Part shown: piece after piece, positions 10,285 to 22,311 of the stretch
Layout: every line of letters begins with the position of its first letter
Position numbering within the stretch: position 1 is the stretch's first letter
Assembly (NCBI GenBank): GCA_014281115.1
Contig: JACONQ010000011.1
Location: 2,046,001 to 2,110,000 of the forward strand
DNA from: Laburnicola sp. R22_1
Taxonomy: Eukaryota; Ascomycota; Dothideomycetes; Pleosporales; Didymosphaeriaceae
DNA: 64,000 nt
Direction of reading: 5' to 3'
The notes under the pieces: generated by a model
What the model saw: only the letters and a program-made list of their open reading frames with translations
Told to the model about the DNA's origin: nothing
Databases searched by the model: none
Program-made: the position numbers and the translations under genes

Positions 10285-10921
10285 GGGGTGCAGTGGGGTG
10301 GTTTCATGCTTAGGATGATGGGTGGTGAGGTTGGGGCTGTCTGGAGTACGTTGTTGGGGGCTGAACGGGGTTTGTTTGGTGGTGCACTGGGCAAGTCGTG
10401 CATCGCGTATCTTGGACTGTCTACCTGCGTGGGTATGCGGACCTGAGATCATACATCTCATGTCGTTTTGGAACATGTCAAGGTTGACATGCTCAGCAAT
10501 AGATTCAGAAATCAAACTGCCTTTTTTATTGATCATTGCTGGTGACCGTTTATGGATATACCGATTCAAGAAACCCCGATCCGAATTCGAATCATGAAAG
10601 AGAGGCCGGAAAAAAATATTTCGCAGTTACATTCCGCGCTGAGCTTGTGATACGATGGGCGACCATGTGTATGCAATAGTAGCTGTACGGCGGCTGGAGA
10701 CAGAGTTCGCGGAGGAAAAGCTAGATTTACCTGTGTGCGTAATAAAGGGTTAAGTTAAGTATAATTAATAGTAATTACGACGGAGAATAGTGAAACGAAG
10801 ATGGTAGTCGAGAGATGGGGGGTAAAAAGTGTTGAAATACTGGAATTACCAGATTAGGACTAGCGTCTTGTTAAGACCCACAAAATAGTAATAGCCAGAT
10901 TTCCAACCTTACGTCTCTATA
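10285..10921. other. Compositional transition, no gene seen
   Basis: GC falls steadily from the hypothetical gene to the first transposon. No motif or repeat was recognised. It marks the edge of the RIP-affected block. Confidence 0.5.
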
Positions 10922-12792
10922 ACGTACTTTGCACTCGAGTCGATTATTCCATCGAGTCGATCACTTTGCCAAGACCCCACCAAGTTCTGTACTATTCACG
11001 ATAGTACAGAGTCAACACGAACTATTTTCAATAGTCCAAATAGGCCAATCTATTCAGAATCTACTTCTACAGGCTGTCTATAGGTTGTTTTGTTATGCCT
11101 GGGCTTGCCGCAGCGTCCACAGCGCCGTTAAGCAGATTCGCCTCTATTAGCGCGCACCCTCTTCTTCGCCTTTTGCCCATCACTGCGCGCCCCAGACTCC
11201 TTTAGAGTGGCCAGCCGCTGGCCCTCTTTAGCTGTAAGGACTCCTTCACGCTGTACTCGCTTTCTTTTATGCAATTTACGTCGCGTGGCGGCCTTATTAG
11301 CAGCTTAAAGTTCGGTGTTGCGTTTGGTTATTAACACTAAAGAATGCCCTATTAGCTCAGCGCCTTTAACAAGCTTTTCCACCGCCTCAACCATATAAGT
11401 TAGGGAACTATCTATATGCCTTTAAATCCTCTACTTAACCAGCGTTAATTGCGACCCAAGTTCTGTACTATTTCGCGGAGTTTGCAACTCTTATGTACTA
11501 TCGCGAATAGTACAAAGTGGAGGCGTACGCAGGCAGACGTTAAGCTGCGATATCACAATTTCTAGGTTGTGGGGCACTAGGCCAGCACCTTAAAAGCCTT
11601 CTTTAATATTACTTTTAGTAATTAAAGCCTTAAAAGCAGCAATAAAGCAAGGTAGGAACTCAATTTTAGTAATGTGCGTGATATAGTTGCGCATTAGATT
11701 CTTGGCTTAGCGCCTATACGCCTTCTTTAACGGCGCAAAACAACCCACGTTAAGTGGCTGCAAGAGGTGCGACAAATGTGGAGGCATATAGAGAGTAATA
11801 ATATTACTCTTTTTATAATAATTCTGAAATTTAAGTAAGTTATGACTTTTGTGGCTATTAATAATAAGCAAACATACTCTACTAGTAGTACGCCTCTTTG
11901 TATGCTTATTAAAGTACTTTAGCCATTATAGACCAAGCTTATTTATTGTCTAGCTATTCTTAGAGACTGCAATAACCTAATTATAAGGTAGATCCTTCTT
12001 CTTATACTAGATAGAGAGGTGGTGCTTGCTCCTAAAGATAATAAAGGGTAGGATCCACTATCCCATTGTGTTAATGCCTTGGATAACTGTTGTTCACTTC
12101 CTATTGCCCTACTGCACCTGCTTTAGCCATCCTTAATGCTCAGAGCCTATAACTATTACTCTAGTTAATATTATGCCTATTATAAAGTCAGACTTGTCGA
12201 AATTATAGGTGTTCTTATTTAGGATACTATACTTAGCCTTTATGTTCTCTATAAGCTAAAACTAGCCTCATATTACCTTAGGATTCTTCTAGAGAGCTTT
12301 CTTATAGTTGTACTTTCGATTAAACTTAACTTAAAGCTTTAGCTAGCGCTTAACAAAGTCATAAGGCCACCTCTAGCTAACTAGCTTGTAGTGGCGTGCA
12401 GCTAGTAAAGAATCGGCCATATCTTTTATGGCATTAAGCCAGGGCAGAAATTCTCGCGCGTTTAGGTTAAGTATATACTGCACAATTACCTGCTTCTCTC
12501 TTATAGTAAGTCTTATTTTATTAGGTGCGCAGTCGCGTCTAAACGTCTTTTCAGCGCGTTAGTTGCTAAGTGTACTTTAAGAGACGTTATAGAGGGCTGC
12601 AGCGCATCGCTAAGAGAGTGTTGCGTCTTATTTAATAGCCTAGATTGTAAGCTATATACACGCTTCTTTTAACGCTAGTGGTTTATTATGTGGTTAAGGT
12701 ATCGCGTTGTACTATTGCTAATAGTACGTTTTAGTAGAGTCTTAGCAAAGTAATTAACTTAATAAAATAATCGACTCGAGTGCAAAGTACGT
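10922..12792 (-). mobile_element. Fot1/pogo-like DNA transposon, copy 1 (1,871 bp)
   Basis: Flanked by TA on both sides (10920-10921 and 12793-12794). Terminal inverted repeats of about 54 bp begin ACGTACTTTGCACTCGAGTC and the reverse complement closes the right end. The transposase is on the minus strand and broken by RIP-type stops. Its C-terminus is still legible near 11,150-11,310 as KRKRVQREGVLTAKEGQRLA, typical of Fot/pogo DDE-1 transposases, and the N-terminal helix-turn-helix lies near 12,400-12,660. It has the same length as copy 2 to the base. Confidence 0.88.
11150..12660 (-). pseudogene. Fot1/pogo-like transposase remnant, copy 1
   Basis: A degenerate minus-strand DDE-1 family transposase. 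Nearly all stops are TAG or TAA at positions where CAG, CAA or TGG would fit, as expected from RIP. The basic C-terminal tail is the best-preserved part because it is GC-richer. No intact frame longer than ~70 codons remains. Confidence 0.75.
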
Positions 12793-12839
12793 TATACTTT
12801 ATAATTAACTTACTACTTTTTAACTACTTTTTATTATTA

Positions 12840-13915
12840 AGAAAAATTTTAAGCGCGCGTGCGCACTTATAGTACCTAGGCAGCTCTATATACACCTACG
12901 CACTAAAAGCGCCCTAAGCGCACCTATAATACTACTTTTTTTTAGTATACACATGCGTAAAGTTATGTAAGAATACGCACCTATACTACTAGTGCACCTA
13001 AAGCACTTAGGACACCTATAGCACCTATACTATTAAAATAATACTAATTAATTTAGCAAATAAAGCTCTTTAATTAGCCAGAATTTAAAAAAAGCTTATT
13101 AAGTTACTTAGTAAACTGCTTAGTAAGTTTTAAAAAAATTTTAAAGTATAAAATTAAAGTCTCTTACTAGATAGTAATTACTAGTTAATATAATAGGACT
13201 AATTACTAGTTAATATAATAGGACTAATTACTAGTGTATTATATACTAGTAGAACTTCTACCTAATTCTAAATTATAGATTCTGTAGGTTTAAAAATAGA
13301 AAAAATATAGTTTTATAATTATTTAAAAGAATTAGATTAAGTAAAAATTAATGGCTTAGTAAAGAACACTATTTTAAAAAGTATAAACTTTAATAACTTT
13401 TTAACTACTTTATTTTTATTAAAACTTTTTTAAAAATTTAAATAATATATTATTAGTACTATATTTTTATGTGGCATTATATAAACTATCTAGGAGTAGC
13501 ACGACAAAGGCTTTTATCTTAAATAACATAACAAAAAAACTATATTTTTATATATAAATATTACGTAATATATATAATAACTAGTAAAATAAAGATATTT
13601 TTATTAATTACTAACTACTTATATAATAAGGATGATATTTTTAAATTAAATAATTTAAGACTAGTATGTTCTCTATAAATCTATTAAAAACTTAAAATTA
13701 TAGCTTTACTAGTAAAAAAGTTATAAAGCTTTAAAAAAATTACTTATTTAAACTTTTTGTGTATATCTGCGTAAGTCTATATATATCTACGAATTTCTAC
13801 GTATTTTTATACTAGTAAATTACTTATATAAAAATATATAAGTATGCGTATATCTGCGCATATCTGTGCATAGTTAAGCAGCCTCTCTAGAAAAAAACTT
13901 TCCTAATAATAGCTT
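12840..13915 (+). repeat. Family D repeat, copy 1 (left arm of a large inverted repeat)
   Basis: About 1.07 kb, from a GCGCGCGTGCGCAC-rich start to a GCATAGTTAAGCAGCCTC end. Its reverse complement is present at 15,015-15,975 and a direct copy lies at 16,075-20,218. It contains a 28-bp tandem duplication (13,180-13,235) and the family A fragment at 13,471-13,539. No coding potential was recognised. It may be a solo LTR or the terminal repeat of a larger element. Confidence 0.7.
13471..13539 (-). mobile_element. Family A element, 69-bp truncated copy
   Basis: Begins GTGGCATTAT, the constant end of family A, and stops after AACAAAAAAA. Bounded by a direct repeat CTATATTTTTAT (13459-13470 and 13540-13551). 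The strand follows the inferred RNA polarity, with the constant end taken as 3'. Confidence 0.75.
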
Positions 13916-15014
13916 TTTTAATAGGTTATAAGTTTAGGTAGTTTATACACCTTTATATTACTATTATTATAGGCTTATAATTAATTACTAATAGCGATTA
14001 CTTTATTACTACTATTACTATTAGGCTTTACTATATCTTTTATATAAAATATAACTTTACGCGCTTACCTAAAGATCACCTATATATTAATACTATATTT
14101 ACTTTTATCTTTAAGCTTAATCCCTTAGTACTACTAAAGCTCTTAGTTAATAGTATTAATTATAATAAGTAGCGCGCTATCTAGACCCTTATATTTAAGT
14201 ACGTAAAGCTCTAGAATATTATTAACCTTCCCTTTATAAAAACTATTTCTACTACTACTTATAAGACTTACTTTACTACTATTATAACTAATACTAGTAA
14301 AGCTACTATTAAAGTTAATAAAGCTAAAGATATAAAGGTAATAGTTATGCTTATTAGGTCTATTAATAAAAATCTTACTATAATAGTGCTTTTTTATAAA
14401 ATGTTAGCTAAGACTTAGGTATACCTTAAAGATTAATTTAATTATAACACTAGTAACCTAATAATATATTAATTTTGCGCCCTTATATTACTTTACTATA
14501 TTAATAGTAAGAACCTTAAAAACTATCTTAACGCCTTTAACTAAGCTTAGTAATAGCTAGCTAAAAAGTATAGAGCTTTTTTTTAACCTATGTAACGTTA
14601 ATTTATCTACCTAGGAGTAGAACGACAAAGGCTTTTATCTCAAATAACATAATAAAAAATACAGAGCCCCCTACTTAGTAATTAAAAAGAGCGTAAAAAG
14701 GGGATTTTAACCTATTACTATTAGTCTTTACGCGCTTTTAAGTTAGATAATATAAAAAGTAGCTTTTTCTTAAGTACTCTACCTAATACCTTTAACTATA
14801 TAAATTAATATAATTAATAGCTTTACAACTTATAGTATTACTAAGTTCTTAGAAATAGAACCTAAGATTCTTAATATTATAGAAAAATATACTATGAATA
14901 GTAACTTTACTATAATATAGTTTACTATCTTCTATTATTCTTATAGATATTAATAAAGCTTATATAACTTATCTACTTCCTTTAAAGTTATCCCTACTAA
15001 CTGTATTTTTATAT
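13916..15014 (+). pseudogene. RIP-decayed gag-like coding remnant between inverted arms
   Basis: The plus strand reads as a long frame once RIP stops are discounted. It includes segments such as LLKLLVNSINYNK and LKNYLNAFN, resembling gag proteins of LTR retrotransposons. The match is by appearance only. A family A fragment interrupts it at 14,592-14,704. Both sides are flanked by family D in opposite orientation. Confidence 0.35.
14592..14704 (-). mobile_element. Family A element, 113-bp truncated copy
   Basis: Starts GTAACGTTAATTTATCTACC and ends GAGCGTAAAAAGGGGA. Bounded by TTTTAACCTAT on both sides (14581-14591, 14705-14715). It shares the constant left end with the longer copies. Confidence 0.75.
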
Positions 15015-15975
15015 ATATATTAGGAAAGTTTTTTCTAAAGAGGCTGCTTAACTATGCGCAGATATACGCAGATATACATATGCTTATATATTTTTATATA
15101 AGTAATTTACTAGTATAAAAATGCTTAGATATGCGTAAATATATATAGACTTATATAGATATATATAAAGAATTTAAATGAGTAATTTCTTTAAAGCTTT
15201 ATAACTATTTTACTAGTAAAGCTATAATTTTATAATCTTTATAGATTTATAGAGAGAATACTAGTCTTTAATTATTTAATCTAAAGATACTATTTTTATT
15301 ATATAATTAGTTAGTAATTAATAAAAAAACTCTTTATTTTACTAGTTATTATATATATTACGTAATATTTATATATAAAAATATAGTACTAATAATATAT
15401 TACTTAAATTTTTAAAAAGGTTTTCATAAAAGTAAAGTAGTTAAAAGGTTATTACAGTTTATACTTTTAAAATAGTGTTTTTTACTAAGCTACTAATTTT
15501 CGCCTAATGTAAATCTTTTAAATAATTATAAAACTATATTTTTTCTATTTTTAAATCTACAAAACTTAGAATTTAGGGTTAGATAGAAGTCCTATAGAGT
15601 ACGCTAGTAATTAGTACTATTATATTAATTAGTAATTACTATCTAATAAGAGACTTTAACTTTATACTTTAAAAATAAACTTTCTTAAAGCTTACTAAGC
15701 TTTTTTAAATTCTAGCTAATTAAAGAGTTTTATTTACTAATTAATTAGTATTATTTTAATAGTATAGGTGCTATAGATGCCCTATATATCCTAGGTATCC
15801 TAGGTACACTAGTAGTATAGATATATATTCTTATATAATCTTACGTATGTGTACACTAAGAAAAAAGTAGTATTATAGATGCGCTTAGAGCGCTTTTAGT
15901 GTATAAGTGTGTATAGAGTTGCCTAGATATTATAGATATATATACGCGCTTAAAAATTTCCTAATATAGTATAAG
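15015..15975 (-). repeat. Family D repeat, copy 2 (right arm of the inverted repeat)
   Basis: Reverse complement of 12,840-13,915 along nearly its full length. Landmarks are GAGGCTGCTTAACTATGCGC at the inner end and the GCGCTTTTAGTG / ACGCGCTTAAAAATTTCC region at the outer end. Differences are mostly transitions. Confidence 0.7.
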
Positions 15976-16284
15976 AAATATAACTTTAACTTTAAAAGTT
16001 ATATATATTAGTACTATAAGATACTTAAGGCATTTTAAAAGAATAAAGATTAAACTAATATTAGAAATTTTTTTATGCGCGTATAAGTACCTAGGGCACC
16101 TAAGTAGCCCTATACACGCCTATGCACGCCTACGCACTAAATATACTTAGAGCACACTAGTAATACTACTTTTTTCTTAGTATATATATATATATAAGAG
16201 TATGTAAAAATATACACCTATACTACTAGTGTATCTAGAATAGCTAGGGTAGCTAAAATACTCTAGATGCCTATACTACTTATG

Positions 16285-16401
16285 AATTTTTTTTTGCGAC
16301 TAAGGGGTTTTTAATAAAAATATTATAATAATAGTAGTTATCTCTTCTACTATTGTTAATACAGAAAAGCGTTTTAAGATAGTATTAATAAAAAGGGGTT
16401 G
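16285..16401 (-). mobile_element. Family B element, 117-bp truncated copy
   Basis: Begins AATTTTTTTTTGCGACTAAG, the poly(T) constant end of family B, and stops at AAAAAGGGGTTG. TSD TACTACTTATG at 16274-16284 and 16402-16412. Confidence 0.8.
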
Positions 16402-16411
16402 TACTACTTAT

Positions 16412-19374
16412 GTGGCGTTAAATTAACTACCTAGAGGTAGCACGACAAAGGCTTTTATCTTAAATAACATAATAAAAAAAGCAGAGCCCCCTACTTAGTA
16501 ATTAAAAAGAGTGTAAAAAAGGTAATAATAAAAAAAGCGCGTTTAAACTACTAAGTAAGCTTGGCAGTCTTAGCGTAGAGCTGCTCCTATAAGCAAAATC
16601 TTTACAAAGAGGCTACTTAGAACTTTAGAGAAGATAAGACTTTAGCGTAGCCACACTATAAGCTATCTCTTCTCTGCTATTCTAAGTTGCAAACCGCTAT
16701 CTAGATTATCGCAAATAACACAAGTTAATATGTTAATAGGTATATTTCTTATAAGTAGTAAGATAAGGGTAACACGTACTAGATACACTATTACTCTATT
16801 ACTATATTAAGGTCGTCCTTAACAAAGTCCCCACTATCTTTCTAAGCCTTACTGTCTATTTAGACATTCATATTATCCCTAAAAAAGTAACGTACTTTAC
16901 ACTCGAGTTAATTATTCTATTAAGTTAATTACTTTGCTAAGACTCCACTAAGTTCTATACTATTTATAATAGTACAAAGTTAACACAAACTATTTTTAAT
17001 AGTCTAAGTAGGCTAATCTATTTAGAATCTACTTCTATAGGCTACCTATAGGTTATTTTATTATGCCTAGGCTTACCGCAGCGTCTATAGCGCCATTAAG
17101 CAGATTCGTCTCTATTAGCGCGCACCCTCTTCTTTACCTTTTGCCCATTACTACGCGCCCCAAACTCCTTTAGAGTGGCTAGCCGCTAGCCCTCTTTAGC
17201 TATAAGGACTTCTTTACGCTGTACTCGCTTTCTTTTATATAATTTATATTACGTGGCGGCCTTATTAGTAGCTTAAAGTTTAGCGTTACGTTTAGTTATT
17301 AACACTAAAGAATGCCCTATTAGCTTAGCGCCTTTAACAAGCTTTTCCACCGCCTTAACTATATAAGTTAAGGAACTATCTACATACCTATAAATTCTCT
17401 ACTTAACTAGCGTTAATTGCAATCTGAGTTCTATACTATTTCGTAGAGTTTGCGACTTCTATATACTATCGCGAATAGTACAAAGTAAAGACGTACGCAG
17501 GCGAACGTTAAGCTGCGATATTACAACTTCTAGGTTGTAGGGCACTAGGCCAGCACCTTAAAAGCCTCCTTTAATATTACTTTTAGTAATTAAAGCCTTA
17601 AAAGTAGCAATAAAGCAAGGTAGGAACTCGATTTTAGTAATGTACGTAATGTGGTTGCGTATTAGATTCTCGGCTTAGCGCCTATACGCCTTCTTTAATA
17701 GCGTAAAATAACCCACGTTAAGTGACTATAAGAGCTGCGACAAATGTGGAGGCATATAGAGAGTAATAATATTACTCTTTTTGTAGTAATTCTGAAATTT
17801 AAGCGAGTTGTAACTTTTGTGGCTATTAATAATAAGCAAACGTGCTCTACTAGTAGTATGCCTCTTTGTATGCTTATTAAAGTGCTTTAGCCATTATAGA
17901 CTAAGCTTATTTATTATCTAGCCATTCTTAGAGACTGTAATAACCTAATTATAAGGTAGATCCTTCTTCTTATATTAGGCGAAGAGGTAGTGCTTGCCCC
18001 TAAAGATAATAAAGGGTAGGATCTACCACCCTATTGTGTTAATGCCTTAGATAACTATTATTTACTCCCTATTGCCCTACTATACTTACTTTAGCTATCC
18101 TTAACACTTAGAGCCTATAACTACTACTTTAGTTAATATTATGCCTATTATAAAGCTAGACTTGTTAAAATTGTAGGTGTTCTTATCTAGAATACTATAC
18201 TTGGCCTTTATATTCTTCACAAGCTAGAACTAGCCTTATATTACCTTAGAATTCTTCTAGAGAGCTCTCTTATAGTTGTACTTTTAATTAAACTTAACTT
18301 AAAGCTTTAGCTAGCGCTTAACAAAGTTATAAGGCCACTTCTGGCTAACTAGCTTATAGTAGCGTGCAGTTAGTAAAGAATCGGCCATATCTTTTATAGC
18401 ATTAAGCTGGGGCAGAAATCCTCGCGCGTCTAGGTCGAGTATATACTGCACAATTACCTACTTCTCTCTTATAGTAAGTCGTATTTCGTTAGGTGCACAG
18501 TTGCGTCTAAATGTCTTTCTAGCGCGTTAGTTACTAAGTGTATTTTAAGAGACGTTATAGAGGGCTGCAGCGCGTTACTAAGAGAGTGTCGCGTCTTATT
18601 TAATAGCCTAGATTATAAGCTGTATACGCGCTTCTTTTAACGCTAGTAGTTTATTATGTGATTAAGGCATCGCGTTATACTATTACTAATAGTACGTTTT
18701 AGTAGAGCCTTAGCAAAGTAATTAACTTAATAGAATAATTAACTCGAGTGCAAAGTACGTTACTCGCTATTACTAAAAAGTACACGCTAAAGATTCGCGC
18801 TGCTACTACTAATATGGCCACGCTAAAGTTCTATTTTATCTATAAGATGCTTGTCTAGCGTGATAGATAGGTATACTTAACTATTTATAACACCATCTAC
18901 GTGTACTAGTTAGGCTGGCAGCTAATCTAGTTTATAAAGAATGGCTAGACTATATTTCTACTCTAGTAAATATAATTACTTTTTATTAGTAATAGAATCC
19001 TTTAGTAGGAGACGTAAGAGAACAATAAGGTCTTTATTAATAAGCTCTAGTGTGGCGAGAGCGTTGCATAAATTCGCAAGATCCTTCTAGCTATTATTGC
19101 TATTAAGTTAGCTTATTTAAGTAAGTACGCCGCGTAGCGGCGCGAGCGCAGATAACTAATAATAGTAGTGGCAATAAGCTAGGTGTGCTGTGTACGGTGT
19201 GAGTGAACCTTATATAGGTTAGAAGCTTATAGGATGTGGGGTTATTAAGGTGTTTAAGATTAGTCTTTAATTAGAATTAGGTGTAGTATATAGTAGTATA
19301 TATAACCTTCTATCTTAATCTACTTTAATCTTAAACTAAAAAAAGGTTAAAAAAGGTATTTGGTAAGCCGACTA
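16412..19374 (-). mobile_element. Family A element, full-length (~1.09 kb) interrupted by Fot1-like copy 2
   Basis: Starts GTGGCGTTAAATTAACTACC and ends GGTAAGCCGACTA. Flanked by TACTACTTAT (16402-16411, 19375-19384), the same target already used by the adjacent family B fragment. After removing the nested element (16890-18760 plus one TA) about 1,090 bp remain, matching the intact copy at 56,310-57,430. It holds the least RIP-damaged body of this family (18,767-19,200). Confidence 0.85.
16890..18760 (-). mobile_element. Fot1/pogo-like DNA transposon, copy 2 (1,871 bp), nested
   Basis: TA target at 16888-16889 and 18761-18762. The terminal inverted repeats and length equal those of copy 1. 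The empty site is readable in sister family A copies as AAAGTACTTACTATTGC (near 26,227 and 51,723), confirming both ends. The transposase is on the minus strand and RIP-broken. Confidence 0.9.
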
Positions 19375-19944
19375 TACTACTTATAAAATGCTAATTAATT
19401 AGCAAATAAAGCTCTTTAATTAGCTGAAATTTAATAAAAAGCTTAGTAATATACTTAGTAATCTGCTTAGTAAGCTTGAAATTTTTTTTCAAAAGTATAA
19501 AGTTAGTCTTTTACTATATAATATTTACTAGTTAATATAATAGTATTAATTACTAGCGTATTATATAGAACTTCTACCTAACCCTAAATTCTAGATTTTA
19601 TAGTTTTAAAAATAGAAAAAATATAGTTTTATAATTATTTAAAAGAATTAGATTAGGCGAAAATTAGTGGCTTAGTAAAGAACACTATTTTAAAAGTATA
19701 AACTTTAATAACTTTTTAACTACTTTACTTTTATTAAAACTTTTTTAAAAATTTAAATAATATATTATTAGTACTATATTTTTATATATAAATATTACGT
19801 AATATATATTATAAGTAGTAAAATAAAGAGTTTTTCTATTAATTACTAACTAATTACGTAATAAAAATAGTATTTTTAAATTAAATAATTAAAGACTAGT
19901 ATTTTCTCTATAAATCTATTAAAAAATTAAAATTATAGCTTTAC

Positions 19945-20073
19945 TTAGCTTTTCTTTGTGATTACTTTTTTACGCTCTTTTTAATTACTATGTATGGGAC
20001 TCTGCTTTTTTATTATATTATTTAAGATAAAAGCCTTAATTATCTAATTTCTAGATAGATAAAGTAACGCCAC
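19945..20073 (+). mobile_element. Family A element, 129-bp truncated copy, opposite orientation
   Basis: Reads TTTTTACGCTCTTTTTAATT to AGTAACGCCAC, the reverse of the other copies. TSD ATAGCTTTAC / ATAGCTTCAC (19935-19944, 20074-20083; one transition). The empty site is at ~13,695 in family D copy 1. Confidence 0.75.
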
Positions 20074-20218
20074 ATAGCTTCACAAGTAAAAAAGTTATAA
20101 AGCTTTAAAAAAATTTACTTATTTAAACTATTTATATATATCTGCGCAAGTCTATATATATCTATATATCTCTAAGCATTTTTATGCTAGTAAATTGCTT
20201 ATATAAAAATATGCACAT

Positions 20219-20506
20219 TGTAATAGTCCTATGCTAGGCTTCCTACTAAGCACACTCTATTATCTTTCTTTTATACCTTATTTCCTTCTATCTGCGCCTT
20301 TTATCTTTCTAAAGGCGTCTTTTCTAGTTAGTGTTAGCGTATAGCTAGCGTAAGCCTATACCCTACGCTGTCCTTTATATAAGAAAGGGCCCCCTATATC
20401 TCTTTTCTATCTACTATCTTAGAATAGTATTAATTTAACTAGCTTTTTTAACTATTTTAGTTATTTCTAATAGGTTAGCCCTATAAGGCTGTATACTACC
20501 CTTATA
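20219..20506 (+). repeat. LTR-A, 5' copy (288 bp)
   Basis: Starts TGTAATAGTCC and ends CCCTTATA (CCCTTACA in the 3' copy). It includes AAGGGCCCCCTATATC after a TATATAAGAAAG box that could be the promoter. Similar copies lie at 37602-37887 and 43433-43710. Confidence 0.75.
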
Positions 20507-20599
20507 TTATTCTAAGATTAACCTTTTTATTTAGCTGTAGATAGTAATATAATATCTACTTCTCTCTTAAAATACTACCTATAGACTGTTAAATTAGTA

Positions 20600-21190
20600 A
20601 ATGTTTTACCTTATTAGTTACTAGTTATGCTAAGCAGTTACTTAAGATTTATAAAACTACTAATATAACTTCTTTACCTACTATAAGTAGATAAGAGTGT
20701 ATTAGTTTATTAGTTACTAGTTATACTAGGTAGTAGTTTTACACTAAAATCTATAAGACTACTAATATAACTTCTTTGCCTACTATAAGTAGGTAAGAGT
20801 GTACTAGGTTAGTTACTAGTTATACTAAATAATTATTATACTACCTAAGATCTATAAAACTACTAATATAACTTCTTTGCCTACTATAAGTTAGTAAAGG
20901 TGTATTAGTTTATTAGTTACTAGTTATACTAGATAGTTATTACACTACGCTAAGGTCTATTTAAGAGACTACTTTTATACTTCTTTACCTACTATAAGTT
21001 AGTAAAGATATATTAGTTTATTAGTTACTAGTTATACTAGATAGTTATTACACTATATTAAAGTCTATTTAAAAGGCTACTTTTATACTTCTTTACTTAC
21101 TATAAGTTAGTAAGAGTATATTAGTTTATTAGTTACTAGTTATACTAAATAGTTATTACACTACGCTAAGGTCTATTTAGAGAGGCTACT
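20600..21190 (+). repeat. ~100-bp tandem repeat array in the LTR-A leader
   Basis: Six imperfect copies spaced 96-109 bp, each with ATTAGTTACTAGTTATACTA, CACTACGCTAAGGTCTAT and TTCTTTGCCTACTATAAGT. Two shorter copies sit at the same place after the LTR at 43433-43710, so the array belongs to the retrotransposon leader and not to the host. Confidence 0.75.
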
Positions 21191-21965
21191 TTAGAAGTTC
21201 TAATATTCTAAATATAAATAATAATTAATAAATAATAACTCCTACACTATATTCTATAGAGCTAACTTATCTAATAACTACCTTCTAGCGCTATTATAGT
21301 AAGAGCATAAGGCATAAAGCTAGGGGATTAGAGTTAGACTATAGAGATAATAGAGAGATTAAAGTTTTATATATTTTATCTTATACTTTATCTTTTACTT
21401 AGCTTAGACTATGCGCTAGCTTATATACTATATAAGACCTGCCAATTTAAGTCTATTTACTATACTCTTTTTATAATTTCTACTTTACTTAACTCTACTA
21501 TTACCTACACTATAGTAAGCTGCCGCCCTTTAATTTAGGAGACTTCTAGAACATTCTCTATATTCTTTTTACCCCTAGATAGTTCTGGAATAAATAATAT
21601 AAAAGAGAATATTTACCTACACCTTACTAATAATAGTTTATATAATACTTATAGTACAATTCTTCTACTTTACCTTATTAGTAATCTATGGTTTTTTTGC
21701 GACTAAGGGGATTCTAATAAAAATATTATAATAATAGTAAATATCCCTTCTACTATTATATATATAAAAAAGCGTTTTAAGGTATTAATAAAAAGGGGTT
21801 AGCGTATTATAAGCGAGCTAAGCGAGTTTAGTAGGCTTAGCGCGCCCACTCTAACTAAAAAAAATCTATATATAAAATTATACGTAAGGCTATATTACTA
21901 TACTAGTTTAGAGTTAGGGGGAGGAAGAGATATAAAATAATAGCGCTAGCGCTATAATACTATAA

Positions 21966-22311
21966 CTATTATCTCTCTCTACTATTATCTCTCTCTACTA
22001 TTATCTCTCTCTACTATTATCTCTCTCTACTATTATCTCTCTCTACTATTATCTCTCTCTACTATTATCTCTCTCTACTATTATCTCTCTCTACTATTAT
22101 CTCTCTCTACTATTATCTCTCTCTACTATTATCTCTCTCTACTATTATCTCTCTCTACTATTATCTCTCTCTACTATTATCTCTCTCTACTATTATCTCT
22201 CTCTACTATTATCTCTCTCTACTATTATCTCTCTCTACTATTATCTCTCTCTACTATTATCTCTCTCTACTATTATCTCTCTCTACTATTATCTCTCTCT
22301 ACTATTATCTC
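21966..22311 (+). repeat. 16-bp satellite array, ~21.6 copies
   Basis: CTATTATCTCTCTCTA is repeated with virtually no variation. Sister family B copies have a single unit-like stretch at this position (CACTATTATCTCCCTCTACTATTATT), so the array expanded inside this copy. Confidence 0.95.

Larger units (their letters stand above)
16075..20218 (+). repeat. Family D repeat, copy 3, split by four insertions
   Basis: The family D sequence appears in order in three blocks: 16,075-16,284, 19,385-19,944 and 20,084-20,218. The gaps are filled by a family B fragment, a family A element carrying a Fot1-like element, and a reversed family A fragment. Each junction has a target duplication. The uninterrupted copy at 12,840-13,915 shows the empty sites. 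Confidence 0.8.

Noticed and set aside
21966..22311. CRISPR-like array
   Set aside because: The repeats are directly abutting 16-mers with no spacers, in a fungal transposon; it is a satellite.
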